From Clusia tigrina (Eukaryota > Arthropoda > Insecta > Diptera > Clusiidae), in NCBI GenBank assembly GCA_920105625.2, contig OV050030.1, forward strand, positions 249,643,889-249,707,888: a stretch of DNA of 64,000 nucleotides. Reading direction: 5' to 3'. A program made the translations under genes and the position numbers. This document shows positions 21,740 to 34,900 of this stretch, piece by piece. Positions within the stretch are counted from its first letter, which is position 1, and every line of letters begins with the position of its first letter. The notes below the pieces were generated by a model. The model was not told the DNA's origin and searched no databases. It saw nothing but the letters and a program-made list of their open reading frames with translations.

Positions 21740-24700
21740 CTACACCTATCAAAGTTCGCAACATACAAATGCTTGCAACTTTTTAGTGGAGCGTCACAAA
21801 ACCTGGAAATTTTGTAACAATAAAGTACTCGAGCCTCTTTTCAATTAAGCTATCGCCCAAAGCTATGCCACCGTTGAGTCCCAAATCAAACACCGATAAA
21901 ACTTCAAATGGCCTTAACTTTTATACGGTACGTCCTACACCTATCAAAGTTTGCAACATACAAATGCTTGTAACTTTTTACTGGAGCGTCATAAAACCTT
22001 GACATTTTGTAACAATAAAGTACTCGAGCCTCTTGTCAATTTAAGCTATCGCTCAAAGCTATGCTACCCTTGAGTCCCAAATCAAACACTGATAAAACTT
22101 CAAATGGCCCTAACTTCTATACGGTACGTCCCACATCTATCAAAGTTTGCAACATACAAATGCTTGTAACTTTTTACTGGAGCGTCATAAAACCTTGAAA
22201 TTTGGCAACAATAAAGTACTCGAGCCTCTTGCCAATTTAAGCTATCGCTCAAAGTTATGGTACCTTGAGTCCCAAATCAAACACTGATAAAACTTCAAAT
22301 GGCCCTAACTTCTATACGGTACGTCCTACACCTATCAAAGTTTGCAACATACAAATGCTTGTAACTTTTTACTGGAGCGTCATAAAACCTTGACATTTTG
22401 TAACAATAAAGTACTCGAGCCTCTTGTCAATTTAAGCTATCGCTCAAAGCTATGCTACCCTTGAGTCCCAAATCAAACACTGATAAAAGTTCAAATGGCC
22501 CTAACTTCTATACGGTACGTCCCACATCTATCAAAGTTTGCAACATAAAAATGCTTGTAACTTTTTACTGGAGCGTCATAAAACCTTGAAATTTGGCAAC
22601 AATAAAGTACTCGAGCCTCTTGTCAATTTAAGCTATCGCTCAAAGCTATGGTACCTTGAGTCCCAAATCAAACACTGATAAAACTTCAAATGACCCTAAC
22701 TTCTATACGGTACGTCCTACACTATCAAAGTTTGCAACATACAAATGCTTGTAACTTTTTACTGGAGCGTCATAAAACCTTGAAATTTTGTAACAATAAA
22801 GTACTCGAGCCTCTTGTCACTTTAAGCTATCGCTCAAAGCGATGCTACCCTTGAGTCGCAAATCAAACACTGATAAAACTTCAAATGGCCCTAACTTCTA
22901 TACGGTACGTCCCACATCTATCAAAGTTTGCAACATACAAATGTTTGTAACTTTTTACGGGAGCGTCATAAAACCTTGAAATTTTGTAACAATAAAGTAC
23001 TCGAGCCTCTTGTCAATTTAAGCTATCGCTCAAAGTTATGCTACCCTTGAGTCCCAAATCAAACAATGATAAAACTTCAAATAGCCCTAACTTCTATACG
23101 GTATGTCCTACACCTATCAAAGTTTGCAACATACAAATGCTTGCAACTTTTTAGTGGAGCGTCATAAAACTTGGAAATTTTGTAACAATAAAGTACTCGA
23201 GCCTCTTTTCAATTAAGCTATCGCCCAAAGCTATGCCACCGTTGAGTCCCAAATCAAACACCGATAAAACTTCAAATGGCCCTAACTTCTATACGGTATT
23301 TCCTACACCTATCAAAGTTTGCAACATACAAATGCTTGTAACTTTTTACTGGAGCGTCATAAAACCTTGAAATTTTGTAACAATAAAGTACTCGAGCCTC
23401 TTGTCAATTAAGCTATCGCCCAAAGCTATGCTACCCCTGAGTCCCAAATCAAACACTGATAAAACTTCAAATGGCCTTAACTTTTATATGGTACGTCCTA
23501 CACCTATCAAAGTTTGCAACATACAAATGCTTGTAACTTTTTACTGGAGCGTCATAGAACCTTGAAATTTTGTAACAATAAAATACTCTAGCCTCTTCTC
23601 AATTTAAGCTATCGCTCAGAGCTATGCTACCCTTGAGTCGCAAATCAAACACTGATAAAACTTCAAATGGCCCTAACTTCTATACGGTACGTCCCACATC
23701 TATCAAAGTTTGCAACATACAAATGCTTGTAACTTTTTACGGGAGCGTCATAAAACCTTGAAATTTTGTAAAAATAAAGTACTCGAGCCTCTTGTCAATT
23801 TAAGCTATCGCTCAAAGCTATGCTACCCTTGAGTCCCAAATCAAACAATGATAAAACTTCAAATAGCCCTAACTTCTATATGGTACGTCCTACACCTATC
23901 AAAGTTTGCAACATACAAATGCTTGTAACTTTTTACTGGAGCGTCATAGAACCTTGAAATTTTGTAACAATAAAGTACTCGAGCCTCTTTTCAATTAAGC
24001 TATCGCCCAAAGCTATGCTACCCTTGAGTCGCAAATCAAACACTGATAAAACTTCAAATGGCCCTAACTTCTATACGGTACGTCCCACATCTATCAAAGT
24101 TTGCAACATACAAATGCTTGTAACTTTTTACTGGAGCGTCATAAAACCTTGACTTTTGGTAACAATAAAGTACTCAAGCCTCTTGTCAATTTAAGCTATC
24201 GCTCAAAGCTATGCTACCCTTGAGTCCCAAATCAAACACTGATAAAACTTCAAATGGCCCTAACTTCTATACGGTACGTCCCACATCTATCAAAGTTTGC
24301 AACATACAAATGCTTGTAACTTTTTACTGGAGCGTCATAAAACCTTGAAATTTGGCAACAATAAAGTACTCGAGCCTCTTGTCAATTTAAGCTATCGCTC
24401 AAAGTTATGGTACCTTGAGTCCCAAATCAAACACTGATAAAACTTCAAATGGCCCTTACTTCTATACGGTACGTCCTACACCTATCAAAGTTTGCAACAT
24501 ACAAATGCTTGTAACTTTTTACTGGAGCGTCATAAAACCTTGACATTTTGTAACAATAGAGTATTCGAGCCTCTTGTCAATTTAAGCTATCGCTCAAAGC
24601 TATGCTACCCTTGAGTCCCAAATGAAACACTGATAAAACTTCTAATGGCCCTAACTTCTATACGGTACGTCCCACATCTATCAAAGTTTGCAACATACAA

Positions 24701-24866
24701 ATGCTTGTAACTTTTTACTGGAGCGTCATAAAACCTTGAAATTTGGCAACAATAAAGTACTCGAGCCTCTTGCCAATTTAAGCTATCGCTCAAAGTTATG
24801 GTACCTTGAGTCCCAAATCAAACACTGATAAAACTTCAAATGGCCCTAACTTCTATACGGTACGTC
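21740..24866. repeat. Region C higher-order repeat, copy C1 (16-mer, 3,127 bp)
   Basis: Matches the next copy at an offset of 3,127 bp (16 monomers minus nine bases) from about 21740 to 24770. Markers include the one-base-short start GTCCTACACT at 22714 and 25841, GTCACTTTAAG in the same monomer, ATGTTTGTAAC (about 22942), CATAGAACC with CTTCTCAATTT (about 23555-23600), GTAAAAATAAAG (about 23768) and AATAGAGTATTCG (about 24554). It contains an E-F-g run followed by an H/CTCTAGCC block of region-A kind. Confidence 0.85.
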
Positions 24867-27800
24867 CTACACCTATCAAAGTTCGCAACATACAAATGCT
24901 TGCAACTTTTTAGTGGAGCGTCACAAAACCTGGAAATTTTGTAACAATAAAGTACTCGAGCCTCTTTTCAATTAAGCTATCGCCCAAAGCTATGCCACCG
25001 TTGAGTCCCAAATCAAACACCGATAAAACTTCAAATGGCCTTAACTTTTATACGGTACGTCCTACACCTATCAAAGTTTGCAACATACAAATGCTTGTAA
25101 CTTTTTACTGGAGCGTCATAAAACCTTGACATTTTGTAACAATAAAGTACTCGAGCCTCTTGTCAATTTAAGCTATCGCTCAAAGCTATGCTACCCTTGA
25201 GTCCCAAATCAAACACTGATAAAACTTCAAATGGCCCTAACTTCTATACGGTACGTCCCACATCTATCAAAGTTTGCAACATACAAATGCTTGTAACTTT
25301 TTACTGGAGCGTCATAAAACCTTGAAATTTGGCAACAATAAAGTACTCGAGCCTCTTGCCAATTTAAGCTATCGCTCAAAGTTATGGTACCTTGAGTCCC
25401 AAATCAAACACTGATAAAACTTCAAATGGCCCTAACTTCTATACGGTACGTCCTACACCTATCAAAGTTTGCAACATACAAATGCTTGTAACTTTTTACT
25501 GGAGCGTCATAAAACCTTGACATTTTGTAACAATAAAGTACTCGAGCCTCTTGTCAATTTAAGCTATCGCTCAAAGCTATGCTACCCTTGAGTCCCAAAT
25601 CAAACACTGATAAAAGTTCAAATGGCCCTAACTTCTATACGGTACGTCCCACATCTATCAAAGTTTGCAACATAAAAATGCTTGTAACTTTTTACTGGAG
25701 CGTCATAAAACCTTGAAATTTGGCAACAATAAAGTACTCGAGCCTCTTGTCAATTTAAGCTATCGCTCAAAGCTATGGTACCTTGAGTCCCAAATCAAAC
25801 ACTGATAAAACTTCAAATGACCCTAACTTCTATACGGTACGTCCTACACTATCAAAGTTTGCAACATACAAATGCTTGTAACTTTTTACTGGAGCGTCAT
25901 AAAACCTTGAAATTTGGTAACAATAAAGTACTCGAGCCTCTTGTCACTTTAAGCTATCGCTCAAAGCGATGCTACCCTTGAGTCGCAAATCAAACACTGA
26001 TAAAACTTCAAATGGCCCTAACTTCTATACGGTACGTCCCACATCTATCAAAGTTTGCAACATACAAATGTTTGTAACTTTTTACGGGAGCGTCATAAAA
26101 CCTTGAAATTTTGTAACAATAAAGTACTCGAGCCTCTTGTCAATTTAAGCTATCGCTCAAAGTTATGCTACCCTTGAGTCCCAAATCAAACAATGATAAA
26201 ACTTCAAATAGCCCTAACTTCTATACGGTATGTCCTACACCTATCAAAGTTTGCAACATACAAATGCTTGCAACTTTTTAGTGGAGCGTCATAAAACTTG
26301 GAAATTTTGTAACAATAAAGTACTCGAGCCTCTTTTCAATTAAGCTATCGCCCAAAGCTATGCCACCGTTGAGTCCCAAATCAAACACCGATAAAACTTC
26401 AAATGGCCCTAACTTCTATACGGTATTTCCTACACCTATCAAAGTTTGCAACATACAAATGCTTGTAACTTTTTACTGGAGCGTCATAAAACCTTGAAAT
26501 TTTGTAACAATAAAGTACTCGAGCCTCTTGTCAATTAAGCTATCGCCCAAAGCTATGCTACCCCTGAGTCCCAAATCAAACACTGATAAAACTTCAAATG
26601 GCCTTAACTTTTATATGGTACGTCCTACACCTATCAAAGTTTGCAACATACAAATGCTTGTAACTTTTTACTGGAGCGTCATAGAACCTTGAAATTTTGT
26701 AACAATAAAATACTCTAGCCTCTTCTCAATTTAAGCTATCGCTCATAGCTATGCTACCCTTGAGTCGCAAATCAAACACTGATAAAACTTCAAATGGCCC
26801 TAACTTCTATACGGTACGTCCCACATCTATCAAAGTTTGCAACATACAAATGCTTGTAACTTTTTACGGGAGCGTCATAAAACCTTGAAATTTTGTAAAA
26901 ATAAAGTACTCGAGCCTCTTGTCAATTTAAGCTATCGCTCAAAGCTATGCTACCCTTGAGTCCCAAATCAAACAATGATAAAACTTCAAATAGCCCTAAC
27001 TTCTATATGGTACGTCCTACACCTATCAAAGTTTGCAACATACAAATGCTTGTAACTTTTTACTGGAGCGTCATAGAACCTTGAAATTTTGTAACAATAA
27101 AGTACTCGAGCCTCTTTTCAATGAAGCTATCGCCCAAAGCTATGCTACCCTTGAGTCGCAAATCAAACACTGATAAAACTTCAAATGGCCCTAACTTCTA
27201 TACGGTACGTCCCACATCTATCAAAGTTTGCAACATACAAATGCTTGTAACTTTTTACTGGAGCGTCATAAAACCTTGACTTTTGGTAACAATAAAGTAC
27301 TCGAGCCTCTTGTCAATTTAAGCTATCGCTCAAAGCTATGCTACCCTTGAGTCCCAAATCAAACACTGATAAAACTTCAAATGGCCCTAACTTCTATACG
27401 GTACGTCCCACACCTATCAAAGTTTGCAACATACAAATGCTTGTAACTTTTTACTGGAGCGTCATAAAACCTTGAAATTTGGCAACAATAAAGTACTCGA
27501 GCCTCTTGTCAATTTAAGCTATCGCTCAAAGTTATGGTACCTTGAGTCCCAAATCAAACACTGATAAAACTTCAAATGGCCCTTACTTCTATACGGTACG
27601 TCCTACACCTATCAAAGTTTGCAACATACAAATGCTTGTAACTTTTTACTGGAGCGTCATAAAACCTTGACATTTTGTAACAATAGAGTATTCGAGCCTC
27701 TTGTCAATTTAAGCTATCGCTCAAAGCTATGCTACCCTTGAGTCCCAAATGAAACACTGATAAAACTTCTAATGGCCCTAACTTCTATACGGTACGTCCC

Positions 27801-28680
27801 ACATCTATCAAAGTTTGCAACATACAAATGCTTGTAACTTTTTACTGGAGCGTCATAAAACCTTGAAATTTGGCAACAATAAAGTACTCGAGCCTCTTGT
27901 CAATTTAAGCTATCGCTCAAAGCTATGGTACCTTGAGTCCAAAATCAAACACTGATAAAACTTCAAATGGCCCTAACTTCTATACGGTACGTCCTACACC
28001 TATCAAAGTTTGCAACATACAAATGCTTGTAACTTTTTACTGGAGCGTCATAAAACCTTGAAATTTGGTAACAATAAAGTACTCGAGCCTCTTGTCAATT
28101 TAAGCTATCGCTCAAAGCGATGCTACCCTTGAGTCGCAAATCAAACACTGATAAAACTTCAAATGGCCCTAACTTCTATACGGTGCGTCCCACATCTATC
28201 AAAGTTTGCAACATACAAAAGTTTGTAACTTTTTACGGGAGCGTAATAAAACCTTGAAATTTTTAACAATAAAGTACTCGAGCCTCTTGTCAATTTAAGC
28301 TATCGCTCAAAGCTATGCTACCCTTGAGTCCCAAATCAAACAATGATAAAACTTTAAATAGCCCTAACTTCTATACGGTATGTCCTACACCTATCAAAGT
28401 TTGCAACATACAAATGCTTGCAACTTTTTATTGGAGCGTCATAAAACTTGGAAATTTTGTAACAATAAAGTACTCGAGCCTCTTTTCAATTAAGCTATCG
28501 CCCAAAGCTATGCCACCGTTGAGTCCCACATCAAACACCGATAAAACTTCAAATGGCCTTAACTTTAAACGGTACGTCCTACACCTATCAAAGTTTGCAA
28601 CATACAAATGCTTGTAACTTTTTACTGGAGCGTCATAAAACCTTGACATTTTGTAACAATAAAGTACTCGAGCCTCTTGT
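24867..28680. repeat. Region C higher-order repeat, copy C2
   Basis: The left 3 kb matches C1 at an offset of 3,127 bp; 25,725-28,706 matches C3 at an offset of 2,930 bp (15 monomers minus ten bases). New relative to C1 are a G monomer with GTCGCAAATC (27991), a monomer with ACAAAAGTTTG and GCGTAATAAAACC (28187) and a 194-bp E variant with TATTGG and AACTTTAAACGG (28382). A 100-codon frame at 28315-28617 is satellite read-through and recurs 2,930 bp later. Confidence 0.85.
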
Positions 28681-28770
28681 CAATTTAAGCTATCGCTCAA
28701 AGCTATGGTACCTTGAGTCCCAAATCAAACACTGATAAAACTTCAAATGACCCTAACTTCTATACGGTAC
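28576..28770. repeat. Chimeric monomer: F left, g right; C2/C3 junction
   Basis: It begins as F (TTGACATTTTG) and ends as g (GCTATGGTACC, AAATGACCC), passing straight into the GTCCTACACT monomer. Its counterpart at 31506 stays F-like (GCTACCC), and its counterpart at 25646 is g throughout. The switch lies between about 28655 and 28705. That is where the 2,930-bp unit joins itself, so this monomer is the breakpoint of the tandem duplication. Confidence 0.8.
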
Positions 28771-31636
28771 GTCCTACACTATCAAAGTTTGCAACATACA
28801 AATGCTTGTAACTTTTTACTGGAGCGTCATAAAACCTTGAAATTTGGTAACAATAAAGTACTCGAGCCTCTTGTCACTTTAAGCTATCGCTCAAAGCGAT
28901 GCTACCCTTGAGTCGCAAATCAAACACTGATAAAACTTCAAATGGCCCTAACTTCTATACGGTACGTCCCACATCTATCAAAGTTTGCAACATACAAATG
29001 TTTGTAACTTTTTACGGGAGCGTCATAAAACCTTGAAATTTTGTAACAATAAAGTACTCGAGCCTCTTGTCAATTTAAGCTATCGCTCAAAGTTATGCTA
29101 CCCTTGAGTCCCAAATCAAACAATGATAAAACTTCAAATAGCCCTAACTTCTATACGGTATGTCCTACACCTATCAAAGTTTGCAACATACAAATGCTTG
29201 CAACTTTTTAGTGGAGCGTCATAAAACTTGGAAATTTTGTAACAATAAAGTACTCGAGCCTCTTTTCAATTAAGCTATCGCCCAAAGCTATGCCACCGTT
29301 GAGTCCCAAATCAAACACCGATAAAACTTCAAATGGCCCTAACTTCTATACGGTATTTCCTACACCTATCAAAGTTTGCAACATACAAATGCTTGTAACT
29401 TTTTACTGGAGCGTCATAAAACCTTGAAATTTTGTAACAATAAAGTACTCGAGCCTCTTGTCAATTAAGCTATCGCCCAAAGCTATGCTACCCCTGAGTC
29501 CCAAATCAAACACTGATAAAACTTCAAATGGCCTTAACTTTTATATGGTACGTCCTACACCTATCAAAGTTTGCAACATACAAATGCTTGTAACTTTTTA
29601 CTGGAGCGTCATAGAACCTTGAAATTTTGTAACAATAAAATACTCTAGCCTCTTCTCAATTTAAGCTATCGCTCATAGCTATGCTACCCTTGAGTCGCAA
29701 ATCAAACACTGATAAAACTTCAAATGGCCCTAACTTCTATACGGTACGTCCCACATCTATCAAAGTTTGCAACATACAAATGCTTGTAACTTTTTACGGG
29801 AGCGTCATAAAACCTTGAAATTTTGTAAAAATAAAGTACTCGAGCCTCTTGTCAATTTAAGCTATCGCTCAAAGCTATGCTACCCTTGAGTCCCAAATCA
29901 AACAATGATAAAACTTCAAATAGCCCTAACTTCTATATGGTACGTCCTACACCTATCAAAGTTTGCAACATACAAATGCTTGTAACTTTTTACTGGAGCG
30001 TCATAGAACCTTGAAATTTTGTAACAATAAAGTACTCGAGCCTCTTTTCAATGAAGCTATCGCCCAAAGCTATGCTACCCTTGAGTCGCAAATCAAACAC
30101 TGATAAAACTTCAAATGGCCCTAACTTCTATACGGTACGTCCCACATCTATCAAAGTTTGCAACATACAAATGCTTGTAACTTTTTACTGGAGCGTCATA
30201 AAACCTTGACTTTTGGTAACAATAAAGTACTCGAGCCTCTTGTCAATTTAAGCTATCGCTCAAAGCTATGCTACCCTTGAGTCCCAAATCAAACACTGAT
30301 AAAACTTCAAATGGCCCTAACTTCTATACGGTACGTCCCACATCTATCAAAGTTTGCAACATACAAATGCTTGTAACTTTTTACTGGAGCGTCATAAAAC
30401 CTTGAAATTTGGCAACAATAAAGTACTCGAGCCTCTTGTCAATTTAAGCTATCGCTCAAAGTTATGGTACCTTGAGTCCCAAATCAAACACTGATAAAAC
30501 TTCAAATGGCCCTTACTTCTATACGGTACGTCCTACACCTATCAAAGTTTGCAACATACAAATGCTTGTAACTTTTTACTGGAGCGTCATAAAACCTTGA
30601 CATTTTGTAACAATAGAGTATTCGAGCCTCTTGTCAATTTAAGCTATCGCTCAAAGCTATGCTACCCTTGAGTCCCAAATGAAACACTGATAAAACTTCT
30701 AATGGCCCTAACTTCTATACGGTACGTCCCACATCTATCAAAGTTTGCAACATACAAATGCTTGTAACTTTTTACTGGAGCGTCATAAAACCTTGAAATT
30801 TGGCAACAATAAAGTACTCGAGCCTCTTGTCAATTTAAGCTATCGCTCAAAGCTATGGTACCTTGAGTCCAAAATCAAACACTGATAAAACTTCAAATGG
30901 CCCTAACTTCTATACGGTACGTCCTACACCTATCAAAGTTTGCAACATACAAATGCTTGTAACTTTTTACTGGAGCGTCATAAAACCTTGAAATTTGGTA
31001 ACAATAAAGTACTCGAGCCTCTTGTCAATTTAAGCTATCGCTCAAAGCGATGCTACCCTTGAGTCGCAAATCAAACACTAATAAAACTTCAAATGGCCCT
31101 AACTTCTATACGGTGCGTCCCACATCTATCAAAGTTTGCAACATACAAAAGTTTGTAACTTTTTACGGGAGCGTAATAAAACCTTGAAATTTTTAACAAT
31201 AAAGTACTCGAGCCTCTTGTCAATTTAAGCTATCGCTCAAAGCTATGCTACCCTTGAGTCCCAAATCAAACAATGATAAAACTTTAAATAGCCCTAACTT
31301 CTATACGGTATGTCCTACACCTATCAAAGTTTGCAACATACAAATGCTTGCAACTTTTTATTGGAGCGTCATAAAACTTGGAAATTTTGTAACAATAAAG
31401 TACTCGAGCCTCTTTTCAATTAAGCTATCGCCCAAAGCTATGCCACCGTTGAGTCCCACATCAAACACCGATAAAACTTCAAATGGCCTTAACTTTAAAC
31501 GGTACGTCCTACACCTATCAAAGTTTGCAACATACAAATGCTTGTAACTTTTTACTGGAGCGTCATAAAACCTTGACATTTTGTAACAATAAAGTACTCG
31601 AGCCTCTTGTCAATTTAAGCTATCGCTCAAAGCTAT
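28681..31636. repeat. Region C higher-order repeat, copy C3 (15-mer, 2,930 bp)
   Basis: Near-identical to 25,751-28,706 at an offset of 2,930 bp. GTCCTACACT recurs at 28771, AATAGAGTATTCG at about 30612, the ACAAAAGTTTG monomer at 31117 and the 194-bp E variant at 31312. I noticed very few differences, for example CACTAATAAAAC at about 31075 and GTCCCACATC versus GTCCCACACC at about 30337. This is one of the youngest-looking duplications in the window. Confidence 0.87.
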
Positions 31637-31900
31637 GCTACCCTTGAGTCCCAAATCAAACACTGATAAAACTTCAAATGGCCCTAACTTCTATACGGTA
31701 CGTCCCACATCTATCAAAGTTTGCAACATACAAATGCTTGTAACTTTTTACTCGAGCGTCATAAAACCTTGAAATTTGGCAACAATAAAGTACTCGAGCC
31801 TCTTGTCAATTTAAGCTATCGCTCAAAGCTATGGTACCTTGAGTCCCAAATCAAACACTGATATAACTTCAAATGGCCCTAACTTCTATACGGTACGTCC
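31637..31900. repeat. Junction monomers between regions C and D
   Basis: One complete g monomer (31702) and the ends of its neighbours. It carries the private variants CTCGAGCGTC (in place of CTGGAGCGTC) at about 31752 and GATATAACTTC at about 31860, which I see nowhere else. These lie outside both the 2,930-bp and the 9 kb duplications. Confidence 0.65.
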
Positions 31901-34900
31901 TACACCTATCAAAGTTTGCAACATACAAATGCTTGTAACTTTTTACTGGAGCGTCATAAAATCTTGAAATTTGGTAACAATAAAGTACTCGAGCCTCTTG
32001 TCAATTTAAGCTATCGCTCAAAGCGATGCTACCCTTGAGTCCCAAATCAAACACTGATAAAACTTCAAATGGGCCTAACATCTATACGGTACGTCCTACA
32101 CCTATCAAAGTTTGCAACATACAAATGCTTGTAACTTTTTACTGGAGCGTCATAAAACCTTGAAATTTTGTAACAATAAAGTACTCGAGCCTCTTGTCAA
32201 TTTAAGCTATCGCTCAAAGCTATGCTACCCTTGAGTCCCAAATCAAACACTGATAAAACTTCAAATGGCCCTAACTTCTATGCGGTACGTCCTACATATA
32301 TCAAAGTTTGCAACATACAAATGCTTGTAACTTTTTACGGCAGCGTCATAAAACCTTGAAATTTTTTAACAATAAAGTACTCGAGCCTCTTGTCAATTTA
32401 AGCTATCGCTCAAAGCTATGCTACCCTTGAGTCCCAAATCAAACACTGATAAAACTTCGAATGGCCCTAACTTCTATACGGTACGTCCCACATCTATCAA
32501 AGTTTGCAACATACAAATGCTTGTAACTTTTTATTGGAGCGTCATAAAACCTTGACATTTTGTAACAATAAAGTACTGGAGCCTCTTGTCAATTTAAGCT
32601 ATCGCTCAAAGCTATGCGACCCTTGAGTCCCAAATCAAACACTGATAAAACTTCAAATGGCCCTAACTTCTATACGGTACGTCCCACATCTATCAAAGTT
32701 TGCAACATACAAATGCTTGTAACTTTTTACTGGAGCGTCATAAAACCTTGAAATTTGGCAACAATAAAGTACTCGAGCCTCTTGTCAATTTAAGCTATCG
32801 CTCAAAGCTATGGTACCTTGAGTCCCAAATCAAACACTGATAAAACTTCAAATGGCCCTAACTTCTATACGGTACGTCCTACACCTATCAAAGTTTGCAA
32901 CATACAAATGCTTGTAACTTTTTACTGGAGCGTCATAAAACCTTGACATTTTGTAACAATAAAGTACTCGAGCCTCTTGTCAATTTAAGCCATCGCTCAA
33001 AGCGATGCTACCCTTGAGTCCCAAATCAAACACTGATAAAACTTCAAATGGCCCTAACTTCTATACGGTACGTCCCACATCTATCAAAGTTTGCAACATA
33101 CAAATGCTTGTAACTTTTTACTGGAGCGACATAAAACCTTGAAATTTGGCAACAATAAAGTACTCGAGCCTCTTGTCAATTTAAGCTATCGCTCAAAGCT
33201 ATGGTACCTTGAGTCCCAAATCAAACACTGATAAAACTTCAAATGGCCCTAACTTCTATACGGTACGTCCTACACCTATCAAAGTTTGCAACATACAAAT
33301 GCTGGTAACTTTTTACGGGAGCGTCATAAAACCTTGAAATTTTGTAACAATAAAGTACTCGAGCCTCTTGTCAATTTAAGCTATCGCTCAAAGCTATGCT
33401 ACCCTTGAGTCCCAAATCAAACAATGATAAAACTTCAAATAGCCCTAACTTCTATACGGTATGTCCTACACCTATCAAAGTTTGCAACATACAAATGCTT
33501 GCAACTTTTTAGTGGAGCGTCATAAAACTTGGAAATTTTGTAACAATAAAGTACTCGAGCCTCTTTTCAATTAAGCTATCGCCCAAAGCTATGCCACCGT
33601 TGAGTCCCAAATCAAACACCGATAAAACTTCAAATGGCCTTAACTTTTATACGGTACGTCCTACACCTATCAAAGTTTGCAACATACAAATGCTTGTAAC
33701 TTTTTACTGGAGCGTCATAAAACCTTGACATTTTGTAACAATAAAGTACTCGAGCCTCTTGTCAATTTAAGCTATCGCTCAAAGCTATGCTACCCTTGAG
33801 TCCCAAATCAAACACTGATAAAACTTCAAATGGCCCTAACTTCTATACGGTACGTCCCACATCTATCAAAGTTTGCAACATACAAATGCTTGTAACTTTT
33901 TACTGGAGCGTCATAAAACCTTGAAATTTGGCAACAATAAAGTACTCGAGCCTCTTGTCAATTTAAGCTATCGCTCAAAGCTATGGTACCTTGAGTCCCA
34001 AATCAAACACTGATAAAACTTCAAATGGCCCTAACTTCTATACGGTACGTCCTACACCTATCAAAGTTTGCAACATACAAATGCTTGTAACTTTTTACTG
34101 GAGCGTCATAAAATCTTGAAATTTGGTAACAATAAAGTACTCGAGCCTCTTGTCAATTTAAGCTATCGCTCAAAGCGATGCTACCCTTGAGTCCCAAATC
34201 AAACACTGATAAAACTTCAAATGGCCCTAACTTCTATACGGTACGTCCTACACCTATCAAAGTTTGCAACATACAAATGCTTGTAACTTTTTACTGGAGC
34301 GTCATAAAACCTTGAAATTTGGCAACAATAAAGTACTCGAGCCTCTTGTCAATTTAAGCTATCGCTCAAAGCTATGCTACCCTTGAGTCCCAAATCAAAC
34401 AATGATAAAACTTCAAATAGCCCTAACTTCTATACGGTATGTCCTACACCTATCAAAGTTTGCAACATACAAATGCTTGTAACTTTTTAGTGGAGCGTCA
34501 CAAAACCTGGAAATTTTGTAACAATAAAGTACTCGAGCCTCTTTTCAATTAAGCTATCGCCCAAAGCTATGCCACCGTTGAGTCCCAAATCAAATACCGA
34601 TAAAACTTCAAATGGCCTTAACTTTTATACGGTACATCCTACACCTATCAAAGTTTGCAACATACAAATGCTTGTAACTTTTTACTGGAGCGTCATAAAA
34701 CCTTGACATTTTGTAACAATAAAGTACTCGAGCCTCTTGTCAATTTAAGCTATCGCTCAAAGCTATGCTACCCTTGAGTCCCAAATCAAACACTGATAAA
34801 ACTTCAAATGGCCCTAACTTCTATACGGTACGTCCCACATCTATCAAAGTTTGCAACATACAAATGCTTGTAACTTTTTACTGGAGCGTCATAAAACCTT

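Noticed and set aside
20172..21740. A possible transposable element or unique insertion at the B/C boundary, where HOR order breaks
   Set aside because: Every base can be assigned to a 195 or 196-bp monomer. The break in order comes from recombination between monomer types.
28315..28617. 100-codon open frame on the plus strand, repeated at 31245-31547
   Set aside because: It is satellite read-through. The encoded peptide is the monomer itself in a chance-open frame; the repeat at exactly 2,930 bp follows from HOR duplication. The two 195-194 bp monomers hold the frame longer than 196-bp units would. There is no sign of a gene.
31745..31765. Second CTCGAG-like site (CTCGAGCGTC) as a possible functional element
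   Set aside because: It is a single substitution of TACTGGAGC in one monomer. No other copy shares it, so it is most likely a private mutation.
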